From Sceloporus undulatus (lineage: Eukaryota; Chordata; Lepidosauria; Squamata; Phrynosomatidae): a stretch of 64,000 nt of DNA. Shown piece by piece: positions 1-21,899 of the stretch; positions within the stretch are counted from its first letter, which is position 1; every line of letters starts with the position of its first letter. The notes under the pieces were generated by a model. That model saw nothing but the letters and a program-made list of their open reading frames with translations, did no database searches and had not been told where the DNA came from. The stretch lies in assembly GCF_019175285.1 (NCBI RefSeq), contig NC_056527.1:120925273-120989272 (forward strand). The letters are read 5' to 3'. Both the position numbers and the translations under genes were made by a program.

Positions 1-375
1 AACGCTGAAGGCCATTGCCACTGTCCATGGAAAGAGCTTTGTCCACAGCTGGCTGATCCATCTTTGATGGAGAGGCTTGCTTCTTGGTGCCTGGTTTTGG
101 GAAGCAGAGGCAGCGATGACAGCGATGGTCTTCCCATGACAATGGCAGAGAAGGAACATGAACCGCAGCACGGTCCAAGAAGCCTATTTTGTGCTGCTCC
201 TCCGAAGGGACTGGTCACTCCCTGCATTAGACTTTATATGTGACGATTAAAGCCAAACTCTGCCATTCAGAGAGGATCTTGGCCCTGGGAATCTGCATCA
301 TGTCCAAGAGGTAATGCAAGGAAGAGAGGTGTATGTTCTGTTACTGTTTTGCCTCCAAAGTATTTGCAGCGATGA
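1..375. other. flanking sequence, nothing recognised
   Basis: No exon, RNA gene or named repeat could be supported on either strand. By synteny with mammals the next gene to the left would be C2orf42, but no part of it was recognised here. Confidence 0.4.
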
Positions 376-513
376 AAACTGACCCTGGCGAGCCACACTC
401 TCTCTCACCTCAGAGGAAAGCAAAGGCAGACCCCTGTAAAACTACCTTGCCAAGAAAACCATGAGAGAGGGGCACCGTAAGTCAGAAACAACTTGAAGGC
501 ACACAATGACAAC
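376..513 (+). repeat. tRNA-derived SINE, 3' part
   Basis: This carries the shared lizard SINE body: cacactctctc, then ttgccaagaaaacc, then a gtaagtcagaaacaacttgaaggcac tail of the family. The tRNA-like head is missing. Confidence 0.7.
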
Positions 514-529
514 CGTTTCAGAATGAGGA

Positions 530-640
530 ACTAGCAAAAACCCATCTGAGGATTCCTTGCCTAAGAAAGCCCTATGAGAAATTGATGGGCTCAATCCAAA
601 AACAATTGATGGGGTCACTGAAGGCACAGATACCCACAAG
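530..640 (+). repeat. 5S-type SINE, 3' part
   Basis: The sequence (ggattccttgcctaagaaa..., then atggggtcact) matches in sense the tail of the minus-strand 5S rRNA-headed SINE near 63.2 kb. The 5S head is absent in this copy. Confidence 0.5.
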
Positions 641-949
641 AAATGGCCATGCTCCTTCAAAGGGATGGAGTCTCTTGTTCGCTCCCATTTGAGGATTTGT
701 TTAGGATGTTCTTGAAAATGTCTATTACCAGCCATGTGCTCAATGTCTCTCCGTGTGAAAGGGGACTGTTTGGTTTAAGGATTTTTTGCCTCAGGTGATT
801 TAAGATAAAGGCACGCCAAACTTTCTTCCAACTCCTATGCGACTGTGAAAAACACAACAGGGTTCCTATGTACTTCCTTTCTCAGATCTTACACACCAGG
901 AATGTTTGGAAAGTAGGTGAGAGAGTAAGCAAAAGGTAAAGATGGCATA

Positions 950-3723
950 AGCAAGCTCATTTTGTTTATTGACATCTTAATGGCTTTCAAAAAGTCGCGG
1001 CTTCTGGAGCGAAGTCCTTCAACTTCTAAACACAAAGTATCAAAACATATTAGTTCAAACAAAGCTTTCAGTGTGTTCAGAGACAAAAATGGGCTGCCTT
1101 TTCCAAAACAAACATCCAAAGAGAAAACATCCCTTCATTCTGTTGCCTGTTAACAGGGTTTTATTCCATCTACAGATTCTCTTTACTAAGAAAGCAAATG
1201 CTAAAAGTTACAAAACAACCACAACCCCCCTTCCAGGGAAAAGGGTTTTCCTTTAGGTCTGCTGTAGACTTATGACAGCAAAGTAGGAGGAAATCCCATT
1301 AAAGCTAGCCCTTGCTAAGCATCTGCTATGGTTCTAACTCTGGCTCATGTGGCAGAATTCAAGAATGCCCTCTGATAAGGTTAATGTGGCTAACTTGGTA
1401 ATAAAAAGTGCCAGGCTTATATTAATTTGTGTTTTGAAGTCTAACTGAGGTCTATTCAGACCATTCAACCTCTTAAAAATACCAAGGAGTCATTACTCGG
1501 TCCCTTTCATCTTTAAACCCCTTCAAATAATTAACTGCTTCCAAAATATGTTAAAGCTTTAATGAGAGTAAACGGAGATTCATTTCTTCCAGGACGTCCA
1601 AACACAGAAAAAAACCTAAGGACAGCAATCGACACTGACAAGACACAAGAAACATTTTGGGGTTTGGTTTCAACTGGGCAATGTGGACAGATAGGCTTAT
1701 TCAACTTAATATGGGCTATTCTATCGCCAAAGATATGGACGCATGGAAATTTCAACGTGGCATGGAACTTGTGGCAAACCTCATGTCCTCTTTTGAAAGA
1801 GTTTGCACAGACAGAGGTGCCAAGCAGAAGATATGTTTATGCAAACAAAAGGCAGCAAGGAGACATAAATGAGAGCAATCCACTGAGATTAAATGTGTCT
1901 TTTAACTATGCTTTTATTTATTTACCTACTATGTTGGGATCAGGTCTGGCCTACAAAACAACAACTGCCACCTGTTAACACAACTGTATTGGACGTCTCA
2001 ATAGCATCTGACACCATCTAGCTCTGTCCACTTCAGAAGGGCAGCTGTTAACACAGCGGGGCAAGACTTTCTTCCCTTTAAGATTCATCCAGGACTTTCT
2101 TTCCCCTTTCCCTCTTCTTCCTCCCATTTCTAAACCTTCTCTACAGGCTTCATGTAGGACTGAAATCAAGAGAAAAGAAACTTAACATTTCCAAAGGAAC
2201 CTCCCATCTGCCAAAGGGTCACTGTTTTCCATAAAACACATAGCAGCCACTGGATTCTCTGTACAATACCTTGATAGGCTGCTCCACTACAACCAAGGCA
2301 GAACAGAAAAGCAAACACTTCCACCTGCCCAGACATTTTAACAGGGATGAACAAACACTGCACCTCGGGGTAGGACTGTTTTCTCTTTTTTGCACTCTCT
2401 GGAGGCGATTCAAGGAGGTAGGATAGCAAGGTTTTTGTGGTTTTTTGGCCTCTGGACAATTCAAATGCTTCCCTCAGCTGGTCCTTCAGGCTTAAGCAGG
2501 GCAATGCCCATGCTAGGCAATTTCATAGCTCTACCTGTACATTGCTAAATCAAGTCGCACTTACTTCACTCAAGTAAAAAGTCTGCTAACAGTTAAGACC
2601 AATGTATTCTCTACACCTCTGGAAAAGAAAAATATGAGAGCATGACTGTTTTATTCAAAGTCTAACAATGTATTAGATATTCACATGCAAAAGCCAAAGC
2701 TCAAATCGTCGTACTCATTAAGTCACATAGGTCTTTTTCTGCCTCTTTAACTCTTTCAAAGAAGGAGACATACAAAAGCTGGCTGACTTCTGTGAAAAAT
2801 ATTAATTTGCTAAAATAGTTTACATGATAAAGGATACATGTAAATGTAAAAACGGACAGGTCTTTAAAAAAGCTGGTTCATAAGAATGTGTCACATTTTG
2901 ATAACATCTGAAACTGGGCCGAAGCTCTTCTTCAGTGGAGATTTGAGCAAACCCAAGAGGGACCGATCTCCCAGGCACCTTCCCACATTTAACAAAAGCA
3001 ACAACACGAAAGAGTTGGATCCAACTGAGAGCTCTGTACAACTACAACTTGTGTCAATTACAACTTTCCCTCTGCCACTCCTATTTTAATAATTTAACAG
3101 CTGACAGTAAGGCAAAAACCACTTTTTGAAAAATGTCTAGATACAAAATAATGTAAACCAATAAGTTATATTTGAAACCCCAGTATAACAAAAGTGAGGA
3201 GATGGACACTTTATACAATAGGCTCTCTTTAAAACAGAATTGTGCACAAGCTGAAGATTGCAACAAACCTTCAGAATTCACACAGTTTTGGCGTGTAGGT
3301 TTTTTTTTCTCTTTTGTACAACTTCTTTCATATACATTTTAAGTCATACTAGGAATGCAAACTAGAACTGCACACTACTTCCGTGGAAAAAAAAAGTTTT
3401 GATATTGTGCAATTTTCTGCCCCAATCTAAACGTGGCAGAAATCCCTGCATTAGTTGTGTTTCAAACAAGGATCTTAAGAAACACATTTCAAAAAGAGGA
3501 AAAGAAGGCAAAAGTTGGCAGATATCCAGCATCTAGTATTTTACTGTGTGTTTAAAAAAAAAATGTGGTCAACAAAGTTTCATGATTAAAAATAAATACT
3601 GTTTGACTTTTGCACTGACTTGATTGGATAGATTTTTTTAAGTAAACAAAGGATTTACAATGCTCCAAATAGCCTCAAAGCCACCGTTGTTGTTCTGTTC
3701 CAGAGTCCTTCTCTTCCTCTTCC
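950..3723 (-). other. TIA1: TIA1 3'UTR (probable extent)
   Basis: About 2.8 kb of AT-rich sequence without recognisable transposons follows the TIA1 stop. Long 3'UTRs are usual for this gene. Minus-strand AATAAA signals occur at 2650-2655, 1913-1922, 1160-1165 and 965-970, so several polyadenylation sites are possible. Which of them are used cannot be told from sequence. The stretch 641-949 further left shows nothing recognisable. Confidence 0.55.
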
Positions 3724-14153
<10,430 letters not shown>

Positions 14154-14600
14154 GGCTGCGGCGGCGGCGGCGGCGGCGGCTCCCAGGCGGCTTCCCCGGC
14201 GCCCTCACAGCCGCGCCGCCCGCCTCCTCCTTGGCTCCGGCTCTTCCTTCTCCGGAGACAGCGATCGGCACCGCTCCTTCCTTCCTTCCTCCCTCCCTTC
14301 CCTTCCCTCTCTCTCGCTCGCTCCGGCCGTTCGTCGGTTCGTTCGTCGGCTCCGCTCTTCTCAAGATGGCGCTGGCGGGCAGAAAGGCCCCGGGCCGGCC
14401 GACGGGGAAAGCGACCAAGGCGCATGCGCGGCGGCGGCGCTCCCTCGCTCGCGCGCGGGAAGACGTGAACACGTACCTTACGTGGTGACGTAACCTCCTC
14501 TTTTTTCATCGGTCCCGCCAATCCCAGGCTCTCGCGCAGCTCTCGCGAGACTTCTGCCTTGGCGCATGCGTGGTGGCTTCGGGCGTTCTTACAATAAATA
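14154..14600 (-). promoter_or_regulatory. TIA1: TIA1 CpG-island promoter and 5'UTR
   Basis: Very CpG-rich sequence lies directly upstream of the TIA1 start codon. It contains a perfect NRF1 palindrome GCGCATGCGC (14420-14429), a second ggcgcatgcg (14561-14570), a YY1-like aagatggcg (14363-14371) and TCTCGCGAGA (14541-14550). There is no TATA box in the expected place, so this looks like a dispersed housekeeping promoter. The CpG island extends into intron 1, to about 13.7 kb. Confidence 0.75.
14541..14550. promoter_or_regulatory. TCTCGCGAGA palindrome
   Basis: This is an exact copy of the 10-bp palindrome known from vertebrate CpG-island promoters and bound by BANP (earlier linked to Kaiso/ZBTB33). 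It sits between the TIA1 and tRNA-Gly transcription units. Confidence 0.75.
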
Positions 14601-14732
14601 TATAATAAATAAAAAGGTGGTTTAAAAACAATTGCGTCAGGATTTTATTTTTCTGTGAAATATTAATATTAACAATAATATAATTTCTGGGTTAATTTTA
14701 GATTCTATTATTATTATTACTATATGGAAAGA

Positions 14733-14736
14733 AAAG
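14733..14736 (-). terminator. Pol III T4 terminator of tRNA-Gly
   Basis: TTTT on the minus strand lies six bases past the tRNA 3' end, as expected for Pol III termination. Confidence 0.75.
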
Positions 14737-14741
14737 GCTTA

Positions 14742-14812
14742 TGCGCCGCCCGGGAATCGAACCCGGGTCGCAAGAATGGGAATCTTGCATGATACCACTA
14801 CACCAGCGGCGC
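14742..14812 (-). tRNA. tRNA-Gly (anticodon CCC)
   Basis: The gene is 71 nt without intron. The acceptor stem is GCGCCGC paired with GCGGCGC, followed by discriminator A. The A box is TGGTGTAGTGG and the B box is GGTTCGAATCC. The anticodon stem CAAGA/TCTTG carries loop TTCCCAT, giving anticodon CCC. It is nearly identical to the vertebrate tRNA-Gly-CCC type I remember, and I recall a human gene of this isoacceptor at the same place beside TIA1. It lies head-on to PCYOX1 and about 590 bp upstream of the TIA1 start codon. Confidence 0.96.
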
Positions 14813-15100
14813 AGGCGGAGGAGGCGCCCAAACAGAGCCCTAGGACTCGGAGCAAGGGCGGTTGCGTCATCATCATCAACTGGCTTCCCAAGCAGACCTT
14901 CATTCCCATGTTATTCGCCATTTATACCGCCTTCCCCCCCCCCCACAAAAAAGGGGCCCAAGTACGCTCAACATAATTATATATATCTAGTTTTAAAACG
15001 CATTTTTAGAACTTTTACAGTAATTTTTTAAAAACCGTACAACTAACCTGATTAAAACCATATAAAATTAACCAGCAAAAACATTTGAAAACGTCGCCAC
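14813..15100. other. spacer between tRNA and PCYOX1 repeat array
   Basis: AT-rich spacer with a C-run near 14935. No feature was recognised. Confidence 0.4.
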
Positions 15101-15353
15101 CCTCCATTTTGAGAACTCAGGAAGCAGGAACTGAACGCTTCTAGGAATGCTCTGAAGTGCCCTCCATTCTCCCTCCCTGCAACGTCCTCCATTTTGAGGA
15201 GGACTAAGAAACCCTGAGGCGAAGGCTTCTGGGACTGTTTTGAGTGTTCTCTGTGGCAAAGGCCCTCCATTTTGAGGGGGCCATGAAGCATGAATTGAAT
15301 ATATTTACTATTATCACCATTAGTATTCTCCCTTGGATCCCCTCCATTTTGAG
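15101..15353 (+). repeat. degenerate tandem repeat with CCTCCATTTTGAG motif
   Basis: The motif CCTCCATTTTGAG starts at 15101, 15186, 15264 and 15341, a spacing of 85, 78 and 77 bp. A partial copy (cctccattct) is at 15161. Sequence between motifs is partly shared (gaaggcttctgggactg against gaacgcttctaggaatg). The core CCATTTT matches the YY1 consensus CCATNTT. The array ends about 185 bp before the PCYOX1 start codon. Confidence 0.7.
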
Positions 15354-15537
15354 GCGAAGGCGCACTCTCTCAGCCCCAGGCCCCTTTCTCCCAAAGGGAA
15401 GAACAGAAGCCCAGAAGGGAAGGGACTAGTAGGGCTGCCCGCCTCGGAGGGCGTTTTGCCGGGCGGAGCCCAAGCGGAGGCCGCCCTGCCTGGTCCCTCC
15501 TCCTCCCGTCCGTCCTATCCTTCCTGGCTCCTCGGCC
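15354..15537 (+). promoter_or_regulatory. PCYOX1: PCYOX1 promoter / 5'UTR region
   Basis: GC-rich sequence upstream of the PCYOX1 start codon without an obvious TATA box. A further YY1-like gccattttg lies just inside intron 1 (about 15664). The transcription start cannot be placed. Confidence 0.45.
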
Positions 15538-17291
15538 ATGGCAGCCACGGGCTCCCTTCCCCTCATGGCTGCCTCCTTCTTCTTCCTCCTCCTCCTCTGC
15601 CTTCTCCAAAGGGGCTCCTCCTGGGCCTCAGAGCTGCGCCACCCGCCCTCCAGGATAGGTACCGCCATTTTGGGAAGGGCTCCATGATCCCTTCTCTGGG
15701 TGGCCCTCTCTGCAGGGGGGTTGTTTTGCCCCGAGAGGGTTGGGCTGGGATTTATAATAATCATAATAATGATATGTATAATATTTATACATTGATTGTT
15801 ATTATTATGAAACCTGGGCTTCTGGACAAGGGTTGAGTGAATCTCAGGGAAGGACTCTATGGACAGTGTTTGGTGTGTGTGTGTGTGTGTGTGTGTATTT
15901 GTTGTTGTGGGCCTTATAGGCAACGTTTGCTTTATACACAGAATCTTGTGTGTATGTTTGTGTGTGTATATACACATACATACACATGTGTGTGTGTCTA
16001 TGTGTGTGTGTATGTGTACTATATGTGTGTATATATTGTGGTGGGCACATAGGCATCCATTGAGATTTGTAAAGAGGAATGACTACAGGAAGGTTCCATG
16101 TTTGCTTGCAGGTGTGATAGGAGCGGGCATCGGGGGCACCTCGGCCGCCTATTTCCTGCGCCAGAAGTTTGGCAAAGACGTGGCGATCGACGTCTTTGAG
16201 CGAGGGGAGGTGGGGGGCCGCTTGGCCACAGTCAACATGGAGGGCAGATACTATGAAGCCGGAGGCGCCGTCATCCACCCGCTTAACCTGCACATGAAGC
16301 ACTTTGTCAAAGAACTGGGTAAGGTGTTCAGAACGTTCTTTGGAGACAACAGGAGGGCGATTAACACATAGTAACAAATGTGTGTTAGCTTTTGTGCGTT
16401 GCATTTTCTTTGCACAGCCTGGTTACACTGGCCTTCTGTCATTTGCTGCCACTTCGCTGTCAAAATCCAGACTGGAAAGCCATTGTTGTTGTCTTGCACA
16501 TGCAATATGGGTGCAGCAGCCCTTCGCTGGCTGCACCTGCACTGCAAAAACAATGCACTTTCACACCACTTTAACTGCCATGATTCAGTGAGAAGGAATT
16601 CTGGGATTTATGGTTTGTTGTGGTTATGGTTATGCTCTCTGACAGAGATGGCTAAATGTGCCAAAAACTACTATTCCCAGAATGTCATAGCATGGAACCA
16701 TGGCAGATAAAGCGGTGCCAAACTGCATCAGTTCTACAATGTAGATGCAACCATAGTTGGCAGGAGGACGCACGCAAAAGCTGTTCCTCTCTCTTTTTGG
16801 GAACCCATCTCCCAATTCACATGTCCTTGCTTTCGTATTACCAGGACTGTCTGTTCCTCAGAGTCGCAATGGACTCCTCGGCATTTACAATGGAGATGAG
16901 TTTGTCTTCGAGGAGAGCAGTTCGAACATCTGGAACTTCTTGAAGCTCCTCTGGTATTATGGACTGAACTCCCTGCGAATGTACCTCTGGGTAGAGAAGA
17001 TCTTGGACAAGTTTATGAGGTAATTTGAGGCACAAACCAGGCAGGGACCCCAAACTGGGATGGTGTTGCTGCCATCTGCGTGGATGGGATGAGAACCACT
17101 CATTTCACTACAGAGATCAGGATATTAGGAAGTACAGGTCGAGTCCCTCTTATCCGAAATGCATGGGATCAGATATGTTTGGGACTTCAGATTTTTTAAA
17201 ATTTTGGAATATTTGTACGTATGGAATGAGACATTTTGGAGATGGGACCCAGGTCTAAACCTGAAATTCATTTATGTTTTATATTGATACA

Positions 17292-17324
<33 letters not shown>

Positions 17325-20300
17325 CTGAAGATAATTTTATATACAATACTTTTAATCATTTTGTGCATGAAACCAAGTTTGTGTCGACTGAACCACCTGA
17401 AACCAAAGGTGTCTCTGTCTCAGCCACCCATGTGGACAATTTTGGGTTTTGGTGTATTTCGGATTTTGAAATTCCGGATAAAGGATGCCAAGCCTGTAGT
17501 ACATAATGGTGCAATACATACATTCTGGTTGTTCCTGTTAGTTCAGTGGTGTTAAAAAGCTAGACATAGACTCAGAGACTTGCTTACTGTTGAGAGGTTT
17601 CAGGATCAAGTGGAAGAACCAGTTTGCACAATTATAGCTCAAGTTTCCCGTAGGGTAACGGGGGGGGGGGGGGGGAATGAGATATGCAATGAACTCCAGG
17701 TCCAAACAAGCACATAGAGTGCATGGGTTCAACTGTTGGGTTGAGAGACCTGAGTTCATGCTCTCCCTGAGCCAAAGAAACTCACCAGGAGACTTTGGGG
17801 CAGTCGCTTTTGCTTACAATTTCTCTCTCCATCTCCTTTCCCACCCTTTTTGGATAAAGGATCTATCGCTATCAGTCTCATGACTATGCCTTCAGCACCA
17901 ACGAGGCTTTGCTCCATGCCCTGGGAGGCTCTGAGTTTGTTCAGATGCTGAACCAGACCATCGATGAGTCTATGCAGACAGCCAGTTTCTCCCAGAAGTT
18001 CATCCGTGAGATGGTGACGCCGGTCATGAGGGTCAACTACGGACAAGGCGTCAACATCAATGGATTTGTGGGTAAGGGTGTGTTTCTTTGGTCTGTGTCT
18101 TGCTATGAGGACATAGCTAGATGCTTCTCTGATCTCCCCTCCGCAACTGCACCAGACACAGATTAGCTGTACTGAAGTTGCCATCACACAAAAGGTTGAG
18201 CCTTTGGATCTTGCAGAGAATGCAAACAGCTGCAATGACTCAAAAAAGACCTTTGCTGGGCAGCCTTGGACTTACAATCATGTTACTCATAGGATACTAG
18301 GCATAGTTTTCCCTACCCCTATCTCTCTGCAGGAGGCTGAAGGGCCTTTGCCTTGTGCTTATCCATTGGCACCTGCCCACATTGCCTTAGTCTTTAACAC
18401 ATTTTGCAGCTTAAGACACGCTCATGGTCTAGACTTTGAGACTTGGGATTCATAAATGCAGGGCAAAAATGGGAATGAATACATGTAATTCTTGGTGAAC
18501 CATAAAGCGTTTTGGATATTATGATCTGCTTTGGGTCCCATATTTGGAGAAAAGCGAGATATAAATCAAATCAATTAAATAAAGTTTCCCTTGCTTGAAG
18601 AGGAGGCTGCTTTTGCTTCCAGGAGTGTCTCCTTTTATTTGTTTCATTTGTATGCTGCCCTTATCCCAAAGTTGGACCCAAAGCAGCTCCTAGAAAGAGT
18701 CACTTTAAAAAACAGAACCATAACATTTTAAGTCAATTTCAGCCACATCATTTCTTTTTTAATAGGGAACCATTTTGTCACGGATGTTCTACATTTGGAC
18801 ATCTGATTTACAATTTCATTTTGCTTTTGCCTTGCTTGCTCCTCAGTGGGGGAGCTGGCTGCCTTTGTATCAAGAGGGCAGTTTCTGTTCTAGGACTTTG
18901 ATTCCCCCTTCCTCCTCTCCTCTGGCAGGCGCAGTCTCTTTGGCAGGAGCCGAGGGTGGACTTTGGTCCGTAGAAGGGGGTAATAAACTAGTCTGCGTTG
19001 GCCTTCTCTACACTTCGAAAGCTCAACTGATCCCAGGTACTGTGATCTCCCTGGAGGAAACAATGCGGCCCAAAGGACGCTCAGGTGAGGTTGCCTGGAG
19101 AGATAGCAGAAAAAACCCTCCATCCAATGTCAATATGCTGATTCAGACAACAAACACGATTGCTTGCATTACATGGATGAGAATAAGGAGCTGGAAAAAT
19201 AGGAGGATGAGAAACTTAAAAGATCAAGTTTCCTAGTTCCATAAAAAAATTAATTCCAGACACAGTTCTGGAACCATCTGCAAAATGAGGCCCAAATCTC
19301 ATTTCCCTCCATCTTTGATGTAACTATTTATAGGAATCTCTTGCTGTTGGCATGCTAATGAATAGAGTTCCTTCATTCGATTAGAGCAATACTAATTTTT
19401 ATTCCTTGTTGTTGTTGTGTGTCTTCAAGTCACTTCCAACTTACTGTGATCCTAAAGCAATCCTTTAAGGGGGCTTTCTGTGGCTGAATGTGTGTAACTT
19501 GGCCAGTGTCATCCAGTGGGTTTCCATGGCTGAATTCAAATCCTGGTCTCCAGAATCATAGTCCAATGCTCAAACCACTACCCCACGCTGGTTCCTATTC
19601 CTTACCCTAAAGGACTCTGACTCAGGGACCAGGGTTCAAATCACACTTGGCCACTGAAGCCCACTAAAAGACCCTCCCAGCCTCAGAGGAAGGCAATGGT
19701 GACAAACCTCTTCTGAACAAATCTTGCCAAGGAAATCCCAGAATGTGGTCACTTTAAGGTTGCCATAAATCAGAAATGACCTGAAGGCACAGTCCCTATC
19801 TGTTATTTTTCTTTTCCTTTTTAAAGGGCCATGTTTTTAACTGTGTTGTTATTCCATTATATTTTATCTTTCATATGATAAGCGCTTTGATCTGTGTGTT
19901 AGCTTTTGCAAGCCTCTTTGGAGTCTCAGGGTTGGAGAAAAGGTCGGATAGAAATAAACTTGCTTTTGTAAAGAGCTCACTGAAGACCTATTATTTCTAA
20001 TAAGGATGAAAGGAAGCATAGCAAACAACAGAGTTGCTTTACTGCCCAATTTTTCTTTCTTTAAGGAGGGACCGTGAAGCTGTATGAAATTACCTACAAC
20101 TCCACTTCGGGCGTGACGTCTGACCTCTACGACATCGTTCTGATCGCTACTCCTTTGCACCGCAAAATCGCCAACATAACCTTCCGCAGCTTCAAGCCGC
20201 CCATTCCTGACTTCTCCAGTCCTTACCACCAGACAGTGGCCACGTTTGTCCACGGACACATCAACACTTCTTTCTTTGGCTACCAGGACCCCTCCCAGTT

Positions 20301-20715
20301 CCAACTGAGCAGCATTTTCACCACGGAAAACCCCAACCTCTTCATCAACAGCATTGGCATCGTCTCCCCCGTCCAAGACAAAACGAGGGAGTTCCCAGGC
20401 TCTCCGGTCTGGAAAGTGTTTTCCTCCCAGCCTCTGACCAAGGAGCAGCTGAACTTGCTTTTCTCCTCCTACGATTCGGTGGAAGTGAAGAAGTGGCTTG
20501 CCTACCCTCACTACAGCCCCCCCGAGAAGTCTCCCCCCGTCATTCTCCATGACCGGATGTACTACCTCAACAGCATGGAGTGGGTTGCAAGCGCCATGGA
20601 AATGAGCGCCATCTCCGCTAAGAACGCGGCCCTTCTGGCCTACCACCGCTGGTACAACCGGCTGGACAGGATCGACCAAGAGGATTTGCACACGAGGCTC
20701 AAAACGGAGCTCTGA
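15538..20715 (+). CDS. PCYOX1: PCYOX1 prenylcysteine oxidase 1
   Basis: This is a lysosomal FAD enzyme that cleaves the thioether of farnesyl- or geranylgeranyl-cysteine, releasing cysteine, an aldehyde and H2O2. Six coding exons join in frame: 15538-15658, 16112-16318, 16845-17019, 17860-18071, 18929-19084 and 20066-20715. They total 1521 nt, or 506 residues (human 505). An N-terminal signal peptide has a hydrophobic core of about residues 9-23. The FAD dinucleotide-binding motif GAGIGG is at 44-49, followed by [11 protein letters not shown]. The C-terminus ends in KTEL, as in human. The last exon holds more than 40% of the coding sequence. The start is the first ATG of exon 1 in ctcggccATGG context. 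The exon 1 donor GTACCG is weak, but its phase joins exactly to exon 2. Confidence 0.96.
15873..16035. repeat. (GT)n and TATG compound microsatellite
   Basis: An uninterrupted GT tract at about 15873-15896 and a mixed tg/ta tract at about 15946-16035 lie in PCYOX1 intron 1. They generate spurious open frames on both strands. Confidence 0.9.
16534..16756. mobile_element. palindromic MITE, complete copy
   Basis: Two arms of about 90 bp are inverted copies of each other: gcactttcacaccactttaa at the left, and its reverse complement with ttggcaccgctttatctgcc at the right. The element lies in PCYOX1 intron 2 and belongs to the same family as 49747-49968. No coding capacity. The superfamily was not determined. 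Confidence 0.75.
17134..17501. mobile_element. DNA transposon remnant with terminal inverted repeats
   Basis: The left end tacaggtcgagtccctctta and the right end, read inverted (tacaggcttggcatcctt), lead into ttatccg(a/g)aat on both sides. This suits a Tc1/mariner-like MITE. A (TA)n microsatellite at 17294-17322 has grown inside it. Confidence 0.6.
17660..17675. repeat. G homopolymer
   Basis: About 16 consecutive G lie in PCYOX1 intron 3. Such runs are prone to length error in assemblies. Confidence 0.9.
18525..18592 (+). repeat. LINE (L2-like) 3' tail
   Basis: The sequence ctgctttgggtcccatat, then gagaaaagcgagatataaat and an aataaa-rich end, is the type of tail seen on the clearer L2 copy at 63.9 kb. 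A minus-oriented tail of the same kind lies at about 18625-18700. Confidence 0.5.
19404..19595 (-). repeat. tRNA-derived SINE, minus orientation
   Basis: Reading inward from gttgttgttg, the tail has caagtcacttccaactta, and the head side has ggtctcc, agtccaatgctcaaacc and actacccca, which is the inverted tRNA-like head. It is truncated internally. Confidence 0.75.
19606..19793 (+). repeat. tRNA-derived SINE, plus orientation
   Basis: The B-box-like gggttcaaatc is followed by cctcagaggaaggcaatgg, cttgccaaggaaatcc and ataaatcagaaatgacctga. It sits head to head with the preceding inverted copy. Confidence 0.75.
19800..19957 (+). repeat. LINE (L2/CR1-like) 3' tail
   Basis: The stretch ends in gggttggagaaaaggtcgga then tagaaataaac, resembling a non-LTR LINE 3' end. 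The family is uncertain. Confidence 0.45.
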
Positions 20716-21470
20716 GGGGAAATGTACCCATTGCTGGGAAAGACAGAAAGTGCCTCAAACAGCGTGAACCTGGTGGCGGCATTCACACTTTGAGCCTATT
20801 TTGCTGCTGGAACAAAATGTTAAACTTTCTAAAACAGAGTATTTGGTAACAGCTCCTTTAAAGTACTCTTATCTTTTTAAGAAATCTCTATATCCTGTTA
20901 TGCAAAAAAGAGATTCCACAAAAATATTTCTTTTGAATGCAGGAAGGAATTTAAAATGTTATTTGAGCACATCCCGTGTTCAAGTGTTTCTTTAGATAAG
21001 ACTTCTTAACCCCATTAGCAAAAGGAGAATAGGGATGGGACACAGAAGTCGTGAATGTGCTGAACTTGATTCCTGTTGAGCTCTTTAATAAGTAAGTCAG
21101 GCTACTTGTTTATGACATGTTGATCAACTTGCCCTTGCCTTGATAGGGAACTGTCAGAGCTCCTCCAAGTTGAAAAGAGTTTGGCAGCTGTTCTTATAAG
21201 ATCCAGAAAAGTTTGGGCAGCTCTCTCCAGATGTTAATGCTCCCATCATTCCCAGCCAAGGCTGAACACTGGGAGCTGAAGTCCCAACAGTGTCTGGAGG
21301 GACATCCTTTGCCCACAGTTGCTGTCAAGGGAGGAGCGGGTGGCATTAACTTGAACTGTTAAAATATTCTGTTTACTTGTTTTGTCTTGGTGCTGAAGCC
21401 AGCAACTGTTACCTTTACTAAGCTACACAGATTGGGAGATGAGTGAAATAAACTAACAGTGTGTGCCATA
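20716..21470 (+). other. PCYOX1: PCYOX1 3'UTR
   Basis: Sequence after the PCYOX1 stop contains a canonical AATAAA at 21447-21452, so the mRNA probably ends near 21470. A hAT-like fragment (about 21205-21305, with gctcccatcattcccagc) lies within it. The spacer 21470-21880 up to the SNRPG 3' end shows nothing else. Confidence 0.65.
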
Positions 21471-21899
21471 CTAGTGCTTTAAAAATTAATGTGGCGCTTC
21501 ACCATCCAAGCAGAAATGCAGCCCACTGTTATGGGGGGTTGTGTGTACTCAGTGTTGTGTACAGAACTTATAAATACACCTGCTCAGTACTCAGTTAACA
21601 TTGGCCCAACAGCAATTAAAAGAGCACCAAGGTTTCAAGCCGACATCAGGGCTGGGGAAGATTGTTTTACTCACAATGACAGTACTGTATGTCCAAGGGT
21701 ACACAGTGAGTTTGTCTCATGCACCCAGATGGTTTCCAGCTGCTTTGGACTACTACAAATCCCATTATCCCTGGCCATTAGCCACGTGGAAAGGGAGAGT
21801 CAAATGTTTTCTATTCCTGCACTGAGACGTCAACTCTGCAAAACTCATACCATTTGAATTAAGCTTCCAAAAGAAGTAAAGTCAATCCAGTTTTAACAA

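Noticed and set aside
15426-16404. Long frames over the GT/TATG microsatellites (both strands)
   Set aside because: They translate simple repeats (VCVCV, THTHT) and cross PCYOX1 exon borders.
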